This document shows positions 15,658 through 24,009 of a stretch of 64,000 nt of DNA, one piece after another (positions within the stretch are counted from its first letter, which is position 1; each line of letters starts with the position of its first letter). This stretch comes from RSA9 sp036381195 (lineage in GTDB: Bacteria > Gemmatimonadota > Gemmatimonadetes > Longimicrobiales > RSA9), in assembly GCA_036381195.1 (NCBI GenBank), contig DASVDH010000095.1, forward strand, positions 48,528 to 112,527, read 5' to 3'. The notes below the pieces were generated by a model. That model was given only the letters and a program-made list of their open reading frames with translations. It was not told where the DNA came from and did no database searches. A program made the position numbers and the translations under genes.

Positions 15658-16557
15658 GTGCCCGTGCGTCATCCCTTGCAGGTCCAGGAGCCACTCAGCC
15701 AGGCCAAGCAGGCGATCGAGGCCGCGCGGGACGGGGCGGCGGGCCTCGGCGGCCTGGTCTCGGCGCCGGACATCCTGCTGGCGCTCGCCATTCTCGGAGC
15801 GACCCATTACCTGATTCGCGCCATCGCGTCGGTGGCGCGGGCACTGGCGCGCCGCATGCCGCGCCACGGCATCGCCTTGCTCCAGCTCGTTCCGCTCATC
15901 CGCATCTTCCTCTGGCTCGGCAGCGTCTACCTCATCGTCGGGATCATCAGCCCCTCGGGCGAGGGGCTGATCGCGCTCGCGGCGACGGCGGGCATCGCCA
16001 TCGGCTTCGCCGCCCAGGATGTGCTGAAGAACGTGTTCGGGGGCATCATGATCGTGACGGGCCGGCCGTTTCGGGTGGGCGACCTGGTCGACATCGGGCC
16101 CTACCACGGCGAGGTGGTGGGCATCGGATTGGGCGCGACCCGCATCCGCACGAGCGACGACTCGATCGTCGTCGTCCCAAACTCGGAGGTGGTGAGGCGG
16201 GCCGTCGGCAACGCGAGCGCCGGCGGGCCGCACTGCATGGTCACCATCGACCTCTTCCTCCCGGCCCACAGCGACACGACGAGGGCTAGGGAGATCTGCC
16301 ACGAAGCGGCGGCGACGTCGCCTTACCTGTACAGCCGGAAGCCGATCACGATCTGGTTCCAGGAGGACTTCCGGGAGACGTTCCTGACCCGGGCCCGCAT
16401 CCGGGCGTACGTCCACGATCACCGCTACGAGAGTGCGTTCGCGAGCGACGTGGCCGAGCGCGCGAAACGCGCGCTGCTCGAGTCGGGGTTGCTCCCCGCC
16501 CCAGCCCCGTTCCCCACGGCCGACGAGCCGCGCTCCCCTGACCTGGCGATCCCGTGA
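15658..16557 (+). CDS. MscS-family mechanosensitive ion channel
   Basis: A 299-residue small-conductance mechanosensitive channel. It has three hydrophobic segments, and the pore-lining TM3 is followed by the family hallmark: LAATAGIAIGFAAQDVLKNVFGG, then the beta domain (RPFRVGDLVDIGPYHGEVVGIGLGATRIRTSDDSIVVVPNSEV) and the C-terminal alpha/beta domain. It opens under membrane tension to release solutes. The start is a GTG at 15658 (15664 possible). Its stop overlaps the start of the large ATPase gene by 4 nt (GTGA), so the two are made together. Confidence 0.9.
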   Translation: MPVRHPLQVQEPLSQAKQAIEAARDGAAGLGGLVSAPDILLALAILGATHYLIRAIASVARALARRMPRHGIALLQLVPLIRIFLWLGSVYLIVGIISPSGEGLIALAATAGIAIGFAAQDVLKNVFGGIMIVTGRPFRVGDLVDIGPYHGEVVGIGLGATRIRTSDDSIVVVPNSEVVRRAVGNASAGGPHCMVTIDLFLPAHSDTTRAREICHEAAATSPYLYSRKPITIWFQEDFRETFLTRARIRAYVHDHRYESAFASDVAERAKRALLESGLLPAPAPFPTADEPRSPDLAIP

Positions 16558-19500
16558 CGGTCATTGCCACGCCTGCCACCGGTGACGCGAGCATCCTCGA
16601 GCTCGCGGAGCGCTTCCGCGCCGACCTGCCCGCCGCGGTTCGGCCGGCGCTAGAGCAGGCGCTGGAGGCGCACGCGGCGGCCCTCGCCGCGGAGATCCAG
16701 GCGTTCGGCCGCGCGGCCGCGGCGATCGTCTCGCCACTCGCCCTGCGAGGGACCGAGGAGGCGCCGCCCACGGGCGCCGCCCTGCTGCGCCGGATCCGCC
16801 AGATCGACGAGGCGCGCCTCGCCATCGGCGAGCACGCGCTCGCGTTCGTCCGGTCCGACGCGCGCCGCACCGCCGCCGCCGATGCAGAGCGCGTGATCAC
16901 CACCGCGCTCGCAGGGGGCGAAACCGTCGGCGCGGGCTTCACGCCGCTGCTGCGCGTGCCGCAGGAGGAGCCGCGCTTCTACCCGCAGCGCGGTGACTCC
17001 CGGGGCGTGCGCTGGCTCAAGGCCGTGAAGCGCTTGTTCCGGCCGCTGCGCCGCCACCCCATGCGGTCCGTGCCCGCCGCCGCGCTCGCCCGCTTCCATG
17101 CCACCGCATCGCTCACCGAACGGCTCGTCCCCGTCTTCGGCGGAGTGCGGTGCCTGCACGCGGCCGCGCTCCGCGCCGCCGCGCACCAGCTCTACATGGC
17201 GGTCGAGGGCCTGGACGGGTTGAGGCGTGCCACGCTCGATGGGGCGCCCCCGCAGGACGTGGCCGTCGCAGCCGCGGCGTTGCGCGACGCACTCCTGGAT
17301 GCCGGCCGTGATGAGGCGCAGCGCCTGCGCCGCCTCGGCGATCAGGCGCGCCACATGATGGACGCCGCTCTGGACGACCTCATCGCCGCGTTCGAGGCAG
17401 ACATCGTTCGCATCGGCACCCTGGAGCTGCTGCCCAGGGCCGTGTCCGACGCGCGGCGCCATCGGCTGCTGGCCCGCGCCGCCGAGCGCGGCCGCCGGCT
17501 CGCCCAGGCGTGGGAACGATACGACGCCGCCGTCGGCGCCACGCTGGAGGCACGGGCCACGCTGACGCGGATCGGCGCGCTCGCCGCGCTCGCCGCGGGA
17601 CGCGCCGCTGCCGGGATCCGCGCCGCGATCGAGGACCAGCTCCTCGAGCCGACCACTTCGCTCGCTCGCGGGCTCGCGACCGCGCGGGCCGCCTGCGCCG
17701 AGGTGCTCTCCGCCGGACCCGGGGGCGACAGCTCGATGACCGCCGCGCGCGACCAGGTCGAGAGCCTCTTCGCCCGGCACCGCACCCTCCTCGAAGGGGC
17801 CACGCCCGTCTGGGCCGATCTCGACAGCCCGCTGGACATTCTCCTCGCGGAGCTGGCACGGCTCCCGGCCGGCGCCCCCGAATCCGTGCGCATCCTGACC
17901 TCGATTCCCGCGGCGGCGTCCTGGGAGCCGCCACGGCTGAGGCGCTACCGGTTGCGCCCCCGGCAGCTCGCACGCATCCACGTCGACGGCCGTCTCGGCC
18001 GCGCCGCCATCGAGCGCATCCGTGCGGTCCAGCCCGACCTCGAGGGCATCCGCACCGACCTCCGCAACGCCCGCAAGGCCGTGGTCTTCCACTTCGCCGC
18101 CGCGGCAGCGCTCCCCGCCAACGGCGACGAGGATGAGAACCTCGCCCGCCTCACCCCGCCCGAGCACATCATCGGCGTGCTCGACCGCGCCGCGCAGCAG
18201 ATCGAGGAGCTCGGCCGCAACGCGAGCGCCATCGAGGACGCCCTTGCCGCATACCTGCTCCGCGAGGGCGGGACCACCACGCGGCGCCTGTTCACGACCG
18301 TCATGTCCGGACCCGGCGCCATGCGCGTCGACCTGTACCGCGAGCGGCTCCTCCGCCTGCGTGGACAGGTCCGCCGCGCCGTGCGCGGCGCGGGGGCGGC
18401 CGGCGCCGCGGCGGGAGCACGGCTCCGCCGCGCCGCGCTCGCGCTCTGGCGCGCACGCCGCGATGTCCGCGAGAGGATGGGGCTCGAAGCCAACCACAGG
18501 GAGGCCGCCTCCGCCGACCTCGCGCTCCTCGAGGAGCGGACCCTGGCCGGCCTGCCCGATGGCTACCATCAGATCTTCACGCTCGAGCCGATCGATTCCG
18601 ACGAGTTCCTCGTCGGCCGCGAAGCCGACCTGCAGACCATCGCGGCAGCAGCCCGGCGCTTCGACGCCGGCCAGCCGACCGCGGTCGCGGTGCTCGGTGA
18701 GAAGGGCAGCGGCAAGACCTCGCTCGTCCGCGCGGCCGTCCGGCGCGTGCTGCCCGGCCGGCCCCTCCACTCGCTCGAACTGCACCGGCTCGTCACCCGG
18801 ACCGATGACCTGCTCGCGGTCTTGCGGGACGCGTTCGGCCGGCACGATGTGGGGAGTCTGGCGGAGCTCGCCGAGCTGCTCCGCCACGGCCCCCCGCAGG
18901 TCGCGATCATCGAGGATGCGCACCGGCTCTTCCACCGCCGCGTCGGCGGCTTCGACGCGCTCCGCGCATTCCTCGCCTTCGCCGCGGACACCAAGCCGAA
19001 CGTGCTCTGGATCGCCACCATGGACCAGTACGCCTGGGCGTACCTGGATCAGGTGGTCGGCATCGGCAGGTACTTCGAGCTCCAGATCCGCACCACCAAC
19101 CTCCCACCCGCGGTCATCGAGCAGGCGATCCTCGCACGCCACGAGGTCAGCGGCTACGCGCTCCGGTTCGAGCCAGGCGAGCGGCTCGTGCATTCCCGCC
19201 GGTTCGGCGCGCTCACCAACGAGAGCGCGCGGCAGGCCGAGGCCCGCCGCGCCTTCCTCGCGGACCTCACGCGCGTCGCGGAAGGAAACGTCTTCGTGGC
19301 GCTGTTCACCTGGCTCCGCTCGATTGCCGCCGTCGAGGGCCGTACGCTCGTCCTCCGCGGCCCGCGCGCCATCGAGACGAGCTTCCTCCAGGACTTCCCG
19401 CTCGACGCGCTGCACACGGCCGCCGCCGTCATCCTGCACGACGGCCTCGGAGTCGAGGAGCACGCCGCCTGCTTCCAGCTCTCGCCCGAGCAAAGCCGCC

Positions 19501-19622
19501 TCGTCCTCGCCGGCATGGCCGACGCCCGGCTCCTCTTCCGCGCCGACGACGGAACCTACAGAATCAATAAGGTACTATACCGCCCGTTCGTGCGGCTCCT
19601 CCGGGACCGCAACCTGTTCTGA
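16554..19622 (+). CDS. Large helical P-loop ATPase coupled to MscS
   Basis: A 1022-residue protein I do not recognise as a named family. Residues 1-680 are predicted to be almost entirely helical and rich in Ala/Arg/Leu, with no clear transmembrane helix. A P-loop NTPase module follows: Walker A GEKGSGKTSL from residue 715 and Walker B VAIIEDAHR from 783, preceded by FLVGREADL, the GRE-type entry typical of STAND/AAA ATPases. The C-terminal 60 residues (LSPEQSRLVLAGMADARLLFRADDGTYRI) look like a winged helix. The GTG start overlaps the mscS stop by 4 nt. The overall shape suggests a regulator of, or effector partner for, the channel; this is inference only. Confidence 0.75.
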   Translation: MTVIATPATGDASILELAERFRADLPAAVRPALEQALEAHAAALAAEIQAFGRAAAAIVSPLALRGTEEAPPTGAALLRRIRQIDEARLAIGEHALAFVRSDARRTAAADAERVITTALAGGETVGAGFTPLLRVPQEEPRFYPQRGDSRGVRWLKAVKRLFRPLRRHPMRSVPAAALARFHATASLTERLVPVFGGVRCLHAAALRAAAHQLYMAVEGLDGLRRATLDGAPPQDVAVAAAALRDALLDAGRDEAQRLRRLGDQARHMMDAALDDLIAAFEADIVRIGTLELLPRAVSDARRHRLLARAAERGRRLAQAWERYDAAVGATLEARATLTRIGALAALAAGRAAAGIRAAIEDQLLEPTTSLARGLATARAACAEVLSAGPGGDSSMTAARDQVESLFARHRTLLEGATPVWADLDSPLDILLAELARLPAGAPESVRILTSIPAAASWEPPRLRRYRLRPRQLARIHVDGRLGRAAIERIRAVQPDLEGIRTDLRNARKAVVFHFAAAAALPANGDEDENLARLTPPEHIIGVLDRAAQQIEELGRNASAIEDALAAYLLREGGTTTRRLFTTVMSGPGAMRVDLYRERLLRLRGQVRRAVRGAGAAGAAAGARLRRAALALWRARRDVRERMGLEANHREAASADLALLEERTLAGLPDGYHQIFTLEPIDSDEFLVGREADLQTIAAAARRFDAGQPTAVAVLGEKGSGKTSLVRAAVRRVLPGRPLHSLELHRLVTRTDDLLAVLRDAFGRHDVGSLAELAELLRHGPPQVAIIEDAHRLFHRRVGGFDALRAFLAFAADTKPNVLWIATMDQYAWAYLDQVVGIGRYFELQIRTTNLPPAVIEQAILARHEVSGYALRFEPGERLVHSRRFGALTNESARQAEARRAFLADLTRVAEGNVFVALFTWLRSIAAVEGRTLVLRGPRAIETSFLQDFPLDALHTAAAVILHDGLGVEEHAACFQLSPEQSRLVLAGMADARLLFRADDGTYRINKVLYRPFVRLLRDRNLF

Positions 19623-19686
19623 ACGCTGCACCGGGCGCCGCGCGGCCGCGCCGCACCGGCACGGCCCCGGCGCAGAGGACGCTGCC

Positions 19687-20532
19687 ATGAGCCATGCCGA
19701 ACGCCCGCACGACGCGGGCATGCACGGGGCCGGACGCCGTGGCACCCGCCGCGCCGCCGTGCTTGCCGCCGTGCTCGCCGTCTGCCTCGCCGCTGCCGCC
19801 GTCCTGGCTGCGGCGTGCGCCCGTGGCGAGCCCGCGACCGGCTACGAGGTCATCGCCCGCTTCCCGCACGACACGTCCGCCTACACACAGGGCCTCCTCT
19901 ACCACGACGGCGTGCTCTACGAGAGCACCGGTCGCTACGGGCTCTCGGAGCTGCGCCGCGTCGAGGTCGAGACCGGCCGCGTCCTCCAGCGCGTGCGCCT
20001 CGCGCCCGAGCGCTTCGGCGAGGGCCTCGCGCTGCTCGACGGGCGCCTGTTCCAGCTCACCTGGGAATCCGGCGTGGGCTACGTCTACGACCTCGAAACG
20101 TTCGCGCTACTCGATTCCTTCCACTATTCGGGCGAGGGCTGGGGCCTCACGACGGACGGGAAATCGCTCATCATGAGCGACGGCTCCGACACGCTCCGCT
20201 TCCTCGACCCCCACACGTTCCAGACCGTGCGCACCCTCGCCATCCACGATAACGGCTCGCCCCTCGAGGACATCAACGAGCTCGAGTACGTGGGCGGCGT
20301 GATCTACGCCAACGTCTATCGCACCGATTGGATCGTGCGGATCGACCCCGAGTCCGGGCGCGTCCTGGGCTGGACCAACATGCGCGGCCTGCTGCCCGAA
20401 CGCGAACGGACGCCCAACACCGACGTGCTCAACGGGATCGCCTACGACTCGGCGGGGGACCGGCTGTTCGTGACGGGGAAGCTGTGGCCCACGCTCTTCC
20501 ACGTGCGGCTCACCAGCGAGGCGACACCGTAG
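19687..20532 (+). CDS. Glutaminyl-peptide cyclotransferase (bacterial/plant type), exported
   Basis: A 281-residue protein of the glutamine cyclotransferase family, a five-bladed beta-propeller that forms N-terminal pyroglutamate. Family motifs visible are FPHDTSAYTQGLLY, LYESTGRYG, GEGLALLDGRLFQLTW, GEGWGLTTDGKSLIMSDGSDTLRFLDP and LNGIAYD. The N-terminus has a long hydrophobic stretch ending AAAC, so it is probably a lipoprotein in the periplasm. It starts 64 nt after the ATPase gene and could share its transcript. Length is normal for the family. Confidence 0.88.
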   Translation: MSHAERPHDAGMHGAGRRGTRRAAVLAAVLAVCLAAAAVLAAACARGEPATGYEVIARFPHDTSAYTQGLLYHDGVLYESTGRYGLSELRRVEVETGRVLQRVRLAPERFGEGLALLDGRLFQLTWESGVGYVYDLETFALLDSFHYSGEGWGLTTDGKSLIMSDGSDTLRFLDPHTFQTVRTLAIHDNGSPLEDINELEYVGGVIYANVYRTDWIVRIDPESGRVLGWTNMRGLLPERERTPNTDVLNGIAYDSAGDRLFVTGKLWPTLFHVRLTSEATP

Positions 20533-20547
20533 GGGCGGCGGACGCCC

Positions 20548-20661
20548 GACGCAGCCCTTGCGGCTGCTGCGCGTCCGCGTCGCCCCGACGATCCGCGCCG
20601 CGTCGCTGGGTGCCGGGGCCTGACGCGGCCCTAGCGGCTGCTTTGCGTCCGCGTCGCCCCG
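20548..20661. repeat. 40-nt direct repeat pair, 74-nt offset, at the dipeptidase 3' end
   Basis: Copies at 20548-20587 and 20622-20661 match at 36 of 40 positions. The second copy contains the TAG stop of the minus-strand dipeptidase gene; the first is an extra copy of the same coding tail (GATRT-SSR in translation) in which the stop has become AAG. Each copy contains a small GC hairpin around GCGGCTGC. Confidence 0.75.
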
Positions 20662-21863
20662 TCCAGCTCCTCGATCGTCCGCGTGGACGGCTTCCGTTCC
20701 CGCTGCAGCCGTGCCGCGGCCCGCTCCGCCTCCCGCCACGCGCGCAGGATGTTCCCGCCCGCCAGCTTCGCGAGATCCTCCTCACTCCAGCCCCGCCGCG
20801 CCAGCTCCGCGAACAGGGCCGGGTACGTGGACACGTCCTCCAGCCCCTGCACGACCGACGTGATCCCGTCGAAGTCGCCACCGATCCCCACGTGATCCAC
20901 GCCCGCGACCTGCCGCACGTGCTCGATGTGGCGGATCACGTCATCCATCGTCGCTCGCGGCTCCGACCCCTTCCGCTGCTCCCGCGGCAGGCTCGACCAC
21001 CGCGCCACATCGGCGTTCACGAACGACGGCACGAACGTCACCATCACCACCCCGCCGTTCTCCGGCAGCCGCCTGAGCACGTCGTCCGGCACGTTGCGCG
21101 GGTGGTCCGTCACCGCGCGCGCCGACGAGTGGGAGAAGATCACCGGCGCCTCCGACACGTCCAGCGCATCGTGCATCGTCTCGGGCGAGGTGTGCGAGAG
21201 GTCCACCAGCATGCCCAGCCGGTTCATCTCCCGCACCACCTCCTTCCCGAACTCGCTCAGGCCGCCCAGCCGCGGCGGCTCGCAGCACGAGTCCGCCCAG
21301 TCGATGTTCGCCGAGTGCGTCAGCGTCATGTAGCGCACGCCCAGGTCGTAGTACGCGCGCAGCGCGCCCAGCGAGTTCTCGATCGCGTGCCCGCCTTCCA
21401 TCCCCAGCACGGACGCGATCTTGCCGCTCCCGAAGATCCGCTCCACGTCCGACACGCTGTACGCCTGCTCGAACACGTCCGGATAGCGCCGGATCATCTG
21501 CCGCGCGATGTCGATCTGCTCGAGCTGCACCCGCGCCGCGCCCTCGCGCGTCGCCTCGAACGGGATGTACACGGACCAGAACTGCGCACCCACCATCCCC
21601 TTCCGCAGACGCGCGATGTCCGTGTGCCCGGGCACCGTCCCGCGCAGGTCGTAGGCATAGACGTCGTGCGGCGCCGCCTCGTACTCGCGGATCGCCCACG
21701 CCAGGTCGTTGTGGCCGTCGAACAGCGGCACGCGCGACAGCACACGCCGCACTGTCTCCTGGTGCTCCCTCCCCGCCGAGCTCTGCTGCGCAACAGCAGG
21801 GGCGGGGCCGGAAGTGAGAGTGAGAACGGGGACGGTCATCAGCACGATGAGGGTGTTTCGCAT
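20631..21863 (-). CDS. Membrane dipeptidase (peptidase family M19), exported
   Basis: A 410-residue renal-dipeptidase-type enzyme with a signal peptide (MRNTLIVLMTVPVLTLTSGPAPAVAQ). Metal-binding motifs are FDGHNDLAW (HxD), GMEGGH with its bridging Glu, LTHSANIDWADSC, DLSHTSPETM and SHSSARAV, in the expected order. It hydrolyses dipeptides, including D-amino-acid-containing ones, in the periplasm and thus recycles peptides. The ATG at 21863 gives the correct signal peptide. The 3' end lies in a duplicated segment. The neighbouring DtxR regulator gene ends 87 nt upstream on the same strand. Confidence 0.9.
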   Translation of the reverse strand: MRNTLIVLMTVPVLTLTSGPAPAVAQQSSAGREHQETVRRVLSRVPLFDGHNDLAWAIREYEAAPHDVYAYDLRGTVPGHTDIARLRKGMVGAQFWSVYIPFEATREGAARVQLEQIDIARQMIRRYPDVFEQAYSVSDVERIFGSGKIASVLGMEGGHAIENSLGALRAYYDLGVRYMTLTHSANIDWADSCCEPPRLGGLSEFGKEVVREMNRLGMLVDLSHTSPETMHDALDVSEAPVIFSHSSARAVTDHPRNVPDDVLRRLPENGGVVMVTFVPSFVNADVARWSSLPREQRKGSEPRATMDDVIRHIEHVRQVAGVDHVGIGGDFDGITSVVQGLEDVSTYPALFAELARRGWSEEDLAKLAGGNILRAWREAERAAARLQRERKPSTRTIEELDGATRTQSSR

Positions 21864-21950
21864 GGCTCCAGCGTGTGGGGCCCGCGCGCCCGCCCATCCG
21901 GACGCGCGGGCGTGAATCGGTCCCGCCAATCTGGCGGATGGCGCTCCACC

Positions 21951-22646
21951 TCAGCGCCCGGCCGTGCCTTCTGCTTCGCCGTTCGCGGCCTCGTCCCGCG
22001 GCTCGACGTGCAGCCGCCTGGCGAGCTCGAGCCCCAGGAACTGCTCCGCCTCCCCGATGCGCACGCGCAGCGGACCATCGAACGGCGCGCGCTCCATCAG
22101 CTCGAGCTCGGCGCCCGGCCGCAGATTCAGCGCGGCGATGTAGCGCAGGAACGCGGGGTCGTCATCGCTCACTCGCCGCAGCACGGCCTGGCGGCCCTCC
22201 TCCAGCTCGGCGAGCGTGGGGAGCGGCTCCTCGAGGAAGGCGCAGCCGCGCGCCGGGATCGGGTGGCCGTGCGGGTCCTCTCTGGGCTCGCCCAGCACCC
22301 GCGCCATGCGGTCGATCAGCTCGTCCGAGGCCGCGTGCTCCAGCCGCTCCGCCTCCTCGTGCACCTCGTCCCACGTGTAGCCCAGCCGCTCCACCAGGAA
22401 CGACTCCAGCACCCGGTGGCGCCGGATCATCCGCACCGCCGTCTCCGCACCCGCCGCCGTCAGCGTCACGCCGCGATACGGCACGTGCTCCACCAACCCC
22501 GCCTCGCCGAGCCGCTTGAGCATGTCCGTGACCGAAGCCGCCGCAATGCCCAGCCGGTCCGCGATCGCGGAATTGCTCACCCGCTCCCCTTCCACCGAGA
22601 GCTGGTAGATCGCCTTGAGGTAGTCCTCGACGGCGGACGTCGGCAT
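21951..22646 (-). CDS. DtxR/MntR-family metal-dependent transcriptional regulator
   Basis: A 231-residue cytoplasmic regulator. The N-terminal winged helix (VEDYLKAIYQLSVEGERVSNSAIADRLGIAAASVTDMLKRLGEAGLVEHVPYRGVTLT) is the canonical DtxR DNA-binding domain. The dimerisation and metal-binding domain follows (RRHRVLESFLVERLGYTWDEVHEEAERLEHAAS), with the Glu/His ligands of the family. A C-terminal SH3-like FeoA domain is visible around LMERAPFDGPLRVRIG. It should repress iron or manganese uptake genes when metal is replete. No metal transporter gene is adjacent. Confidence 0.9.
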   Translation of the reverse strand: MPTSAVEDYLKAIYQLSVEGERVSNSAIADRLGIAAASVTDMLKRLGEAGLVEHVPYRGVTLTAAGAETAVRMIRRHRVLESFLVERLGYTWDEVHEEAERLEHAASDELIDRMARVLGEPREDPHGHPIPARGCAFLEEPLPTLAELEEGRQAVLRRVSDDDPAFLRYIAALNLRPGAELELMERAPFDGPLRVRIGEAEQFLGLELARRLHVEPRDEAANGEAEGTAGR

Positions 22647-22700
22647 CGGCCTTCGGCTAGCCGGGGTGCAACGTCGGGTGGAGAGCTCGTCCCGTCCGGC

Positions 22701-22922
22701 TCAGGCGGCGTGCCCGCAGCCGCAGGCGCCGCCGCAGCACCCGCCCCCGCGCGGCGCAGCGGTGCGTGCGGTGGCGCCCACCAGGGTGGCGGCCGAGATC
22801 CGCAGCAGCGTGTTCTTCGAGCCGCACGCCGGGCAGGCATGCGCGCCCAGGCGCTCCTCGTAGCCGAGACGGAGCTCGAACTCGTTTCCGCAGCCGCGAC
22901 AGACGTACTCGTAGATCGGCAT
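22701..22922 (-). CDS. FmdB-family zinc-ribbon protein
   Basis: A 73-residue protein: MPIYEYVCRGCGNEFEL followed by CPACGS, the FmdB/CxxC_CxxC_SSSS regulatory-protein domain that binds one zinc. The C-terminus is a Gly/Cys cluster (GGGCCGGACGCGHAA) that could bind additional metal. Members are common and poorly understood. It lies 54 nt upstream of the DtxR gene on the same strand and may be co-transcribed. Confidence 0.85.
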   Translation of the reverse strand: MPIYEYVCRGCGNEFELRLGYEERLGAHACPACGSKNTLLRISAATLVGATARTAAPRGGGCCGGACGCGHAA

Positions 22923-23177
22923 GGCCCTGCGTCGCCGCTCCTTGGCTCCGACCGGAACCGCCGGCCTCCGGGCCGCTCCCCGGCCCTGGCCGGCGTGCGG
23001 GAGAACATAGCTGGATGGGCCACGCGAGGCAAAGTGCCGGCGGCGACACCGCGCTGCCCGACACCACGACCGCGGCCCGAACCGCCCGAACCGCCCCCCG
23101 GAGCGCCGCTTGCCCGCCCCGCCGGCCCGCGCTACTCTCCGCCGACCGCGGTACCCGATCGGCACAGGAGACCCGCC

Positions 23178-23708
23178 ATGAGACTCCGTGGCAAGCGAGT
23201 CGCCTATCTCGTCGAGGAGGGCTTCGAGGACCTCGAGTTCTGGGTCCCGCTGATGCGCCTCCAGGAGGAAGGGGCCGACGTCGTCATCGTCGGCACCGGG
23301 CGCCAGCCCACCTTCCGTGGGAAACACTGTCTCCAGGCCACGCCCCACACCACGGCGGATCGCGTTCGCGCCGCCGACTTCGACGCCGTCGTGATCCCGG
23401 GCGGCTGGGCGCCCGACAAGCTCCGCCGCGTGGACGCCGTCAAGCAACTCGTCCGGGAGGCCTACGAGCAGGGCAAGGTCATCGGCGCCATCTGCCACGC
23501 CGGCTGGGTCCCCATCAGCGCCGGCATCGTCCGCGGCCACCGCGCCACCGGCTCCAGCGCCATCAAGGACGACCTCGAGAACGCCGGCGCGACCTGGGTC
23601 GACGCCCCCGCCTTCCGCGACGGCAACATCGTCTGGGGCCGCGTCGTCGAGGACATCCCCCACTTCTGCCGCGAACTGGTCGCAGCCATCGCCGCCGGGA
23701 ACGAGTGA
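23178..23708 (+). CDS. DJ-1/PfpI family protein
   Basis: A 176-residue cytoplasmic protein of the PfpI group. Motifs are RVAYLVEEGFEDLEFWVPL (with the family Glu), FDAVVIPGGWAPDKLR and the nucleophile elbow GAICHAGW, with Cys followed by His as in PfpI/YhbO. Members act as glyoxalase-III-type deglycases or proteases; the activity here is not resolved by sequence. AGGAG at 23166-23170 sets the ATG at 23178. The histidine kinase gene follows, apparently with its own promoter. Confidence 0.88.
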   Translation: MRLRGKRVAYLVEEGFEDLEFWVPLMRLQEEGADVVIVGTGRQPTFRGKHCLQATPHTTADRVRAADFDAVVIPGGWAPDKLRRVDAVKQLVREAYEQGKVIGAICHAGWVPISAGIVRGHRATGSSAIKDDLENAGATWVDAPAFRDGNIVWGRVVEDIPHFCRELVAAIAAGNE

Positions 23709-23911
23709 CCGGCCGCGGGTGACCCTCGCTCCAGCCCCCGCCGCTCCTCGGGCTGCGGGGCTCCCGCTCGTTGAGGTCGGCGAGCGGGTCATTCTCTGGC
23801 CGTCCCGCTTCCCCGCGCGCGGCCACCTGGCGGCCGGACGGCGCCTCCACGCGCGGCGGCTCGATCCCGGCGCGCCCGCCCGCGACGACTGTTCCTCTGA
23901 GCGCAACAGTC

Positions 23912-23940
23912 TTGCGGCCGGTCAATCTGGCGTGTACAAT
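23912..23940 (+). promoter_or_regulatory. Candidate sigma70 promoter of the histidine kinase gene
   Basis: TTGCGG at 23912-23917 and TACAAT at 23935-23940 are separated by 17 nt. It lies 70 nt upstream of the ATG at 24010 and argues against an earlier start at 23719. Confidence 0.55.
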
Positions 23941-24009
23941 CGTGCCCGGCTGCATCGGACCCGCCGGCGGCGTCGCCGGGAATTCCACGCCTTCGCCAAC
24001 ACGTCGCTC

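Noticed and set aside
15616..15660. Earlier GTG start for MscS at 15616
   Set aside because: The TTGCCA-17-CATCTT promoter candidate lies across this start, and the extra residues are Pro-rich with no match to MscS; GTG 15658 fits better.
16650..19493. Long minus-strand open frame opposite the ATPase
   Set aside because: Antisense shadow of the plus-strand ATPase gene; composition lacks any domain.
23719..24009. Extension of the histidine kinase to a start at 23719
   Set aside because: The encoded residues look noncoding and a good promoter (TTGCGG-17-TACAAT) sits inside the extension.
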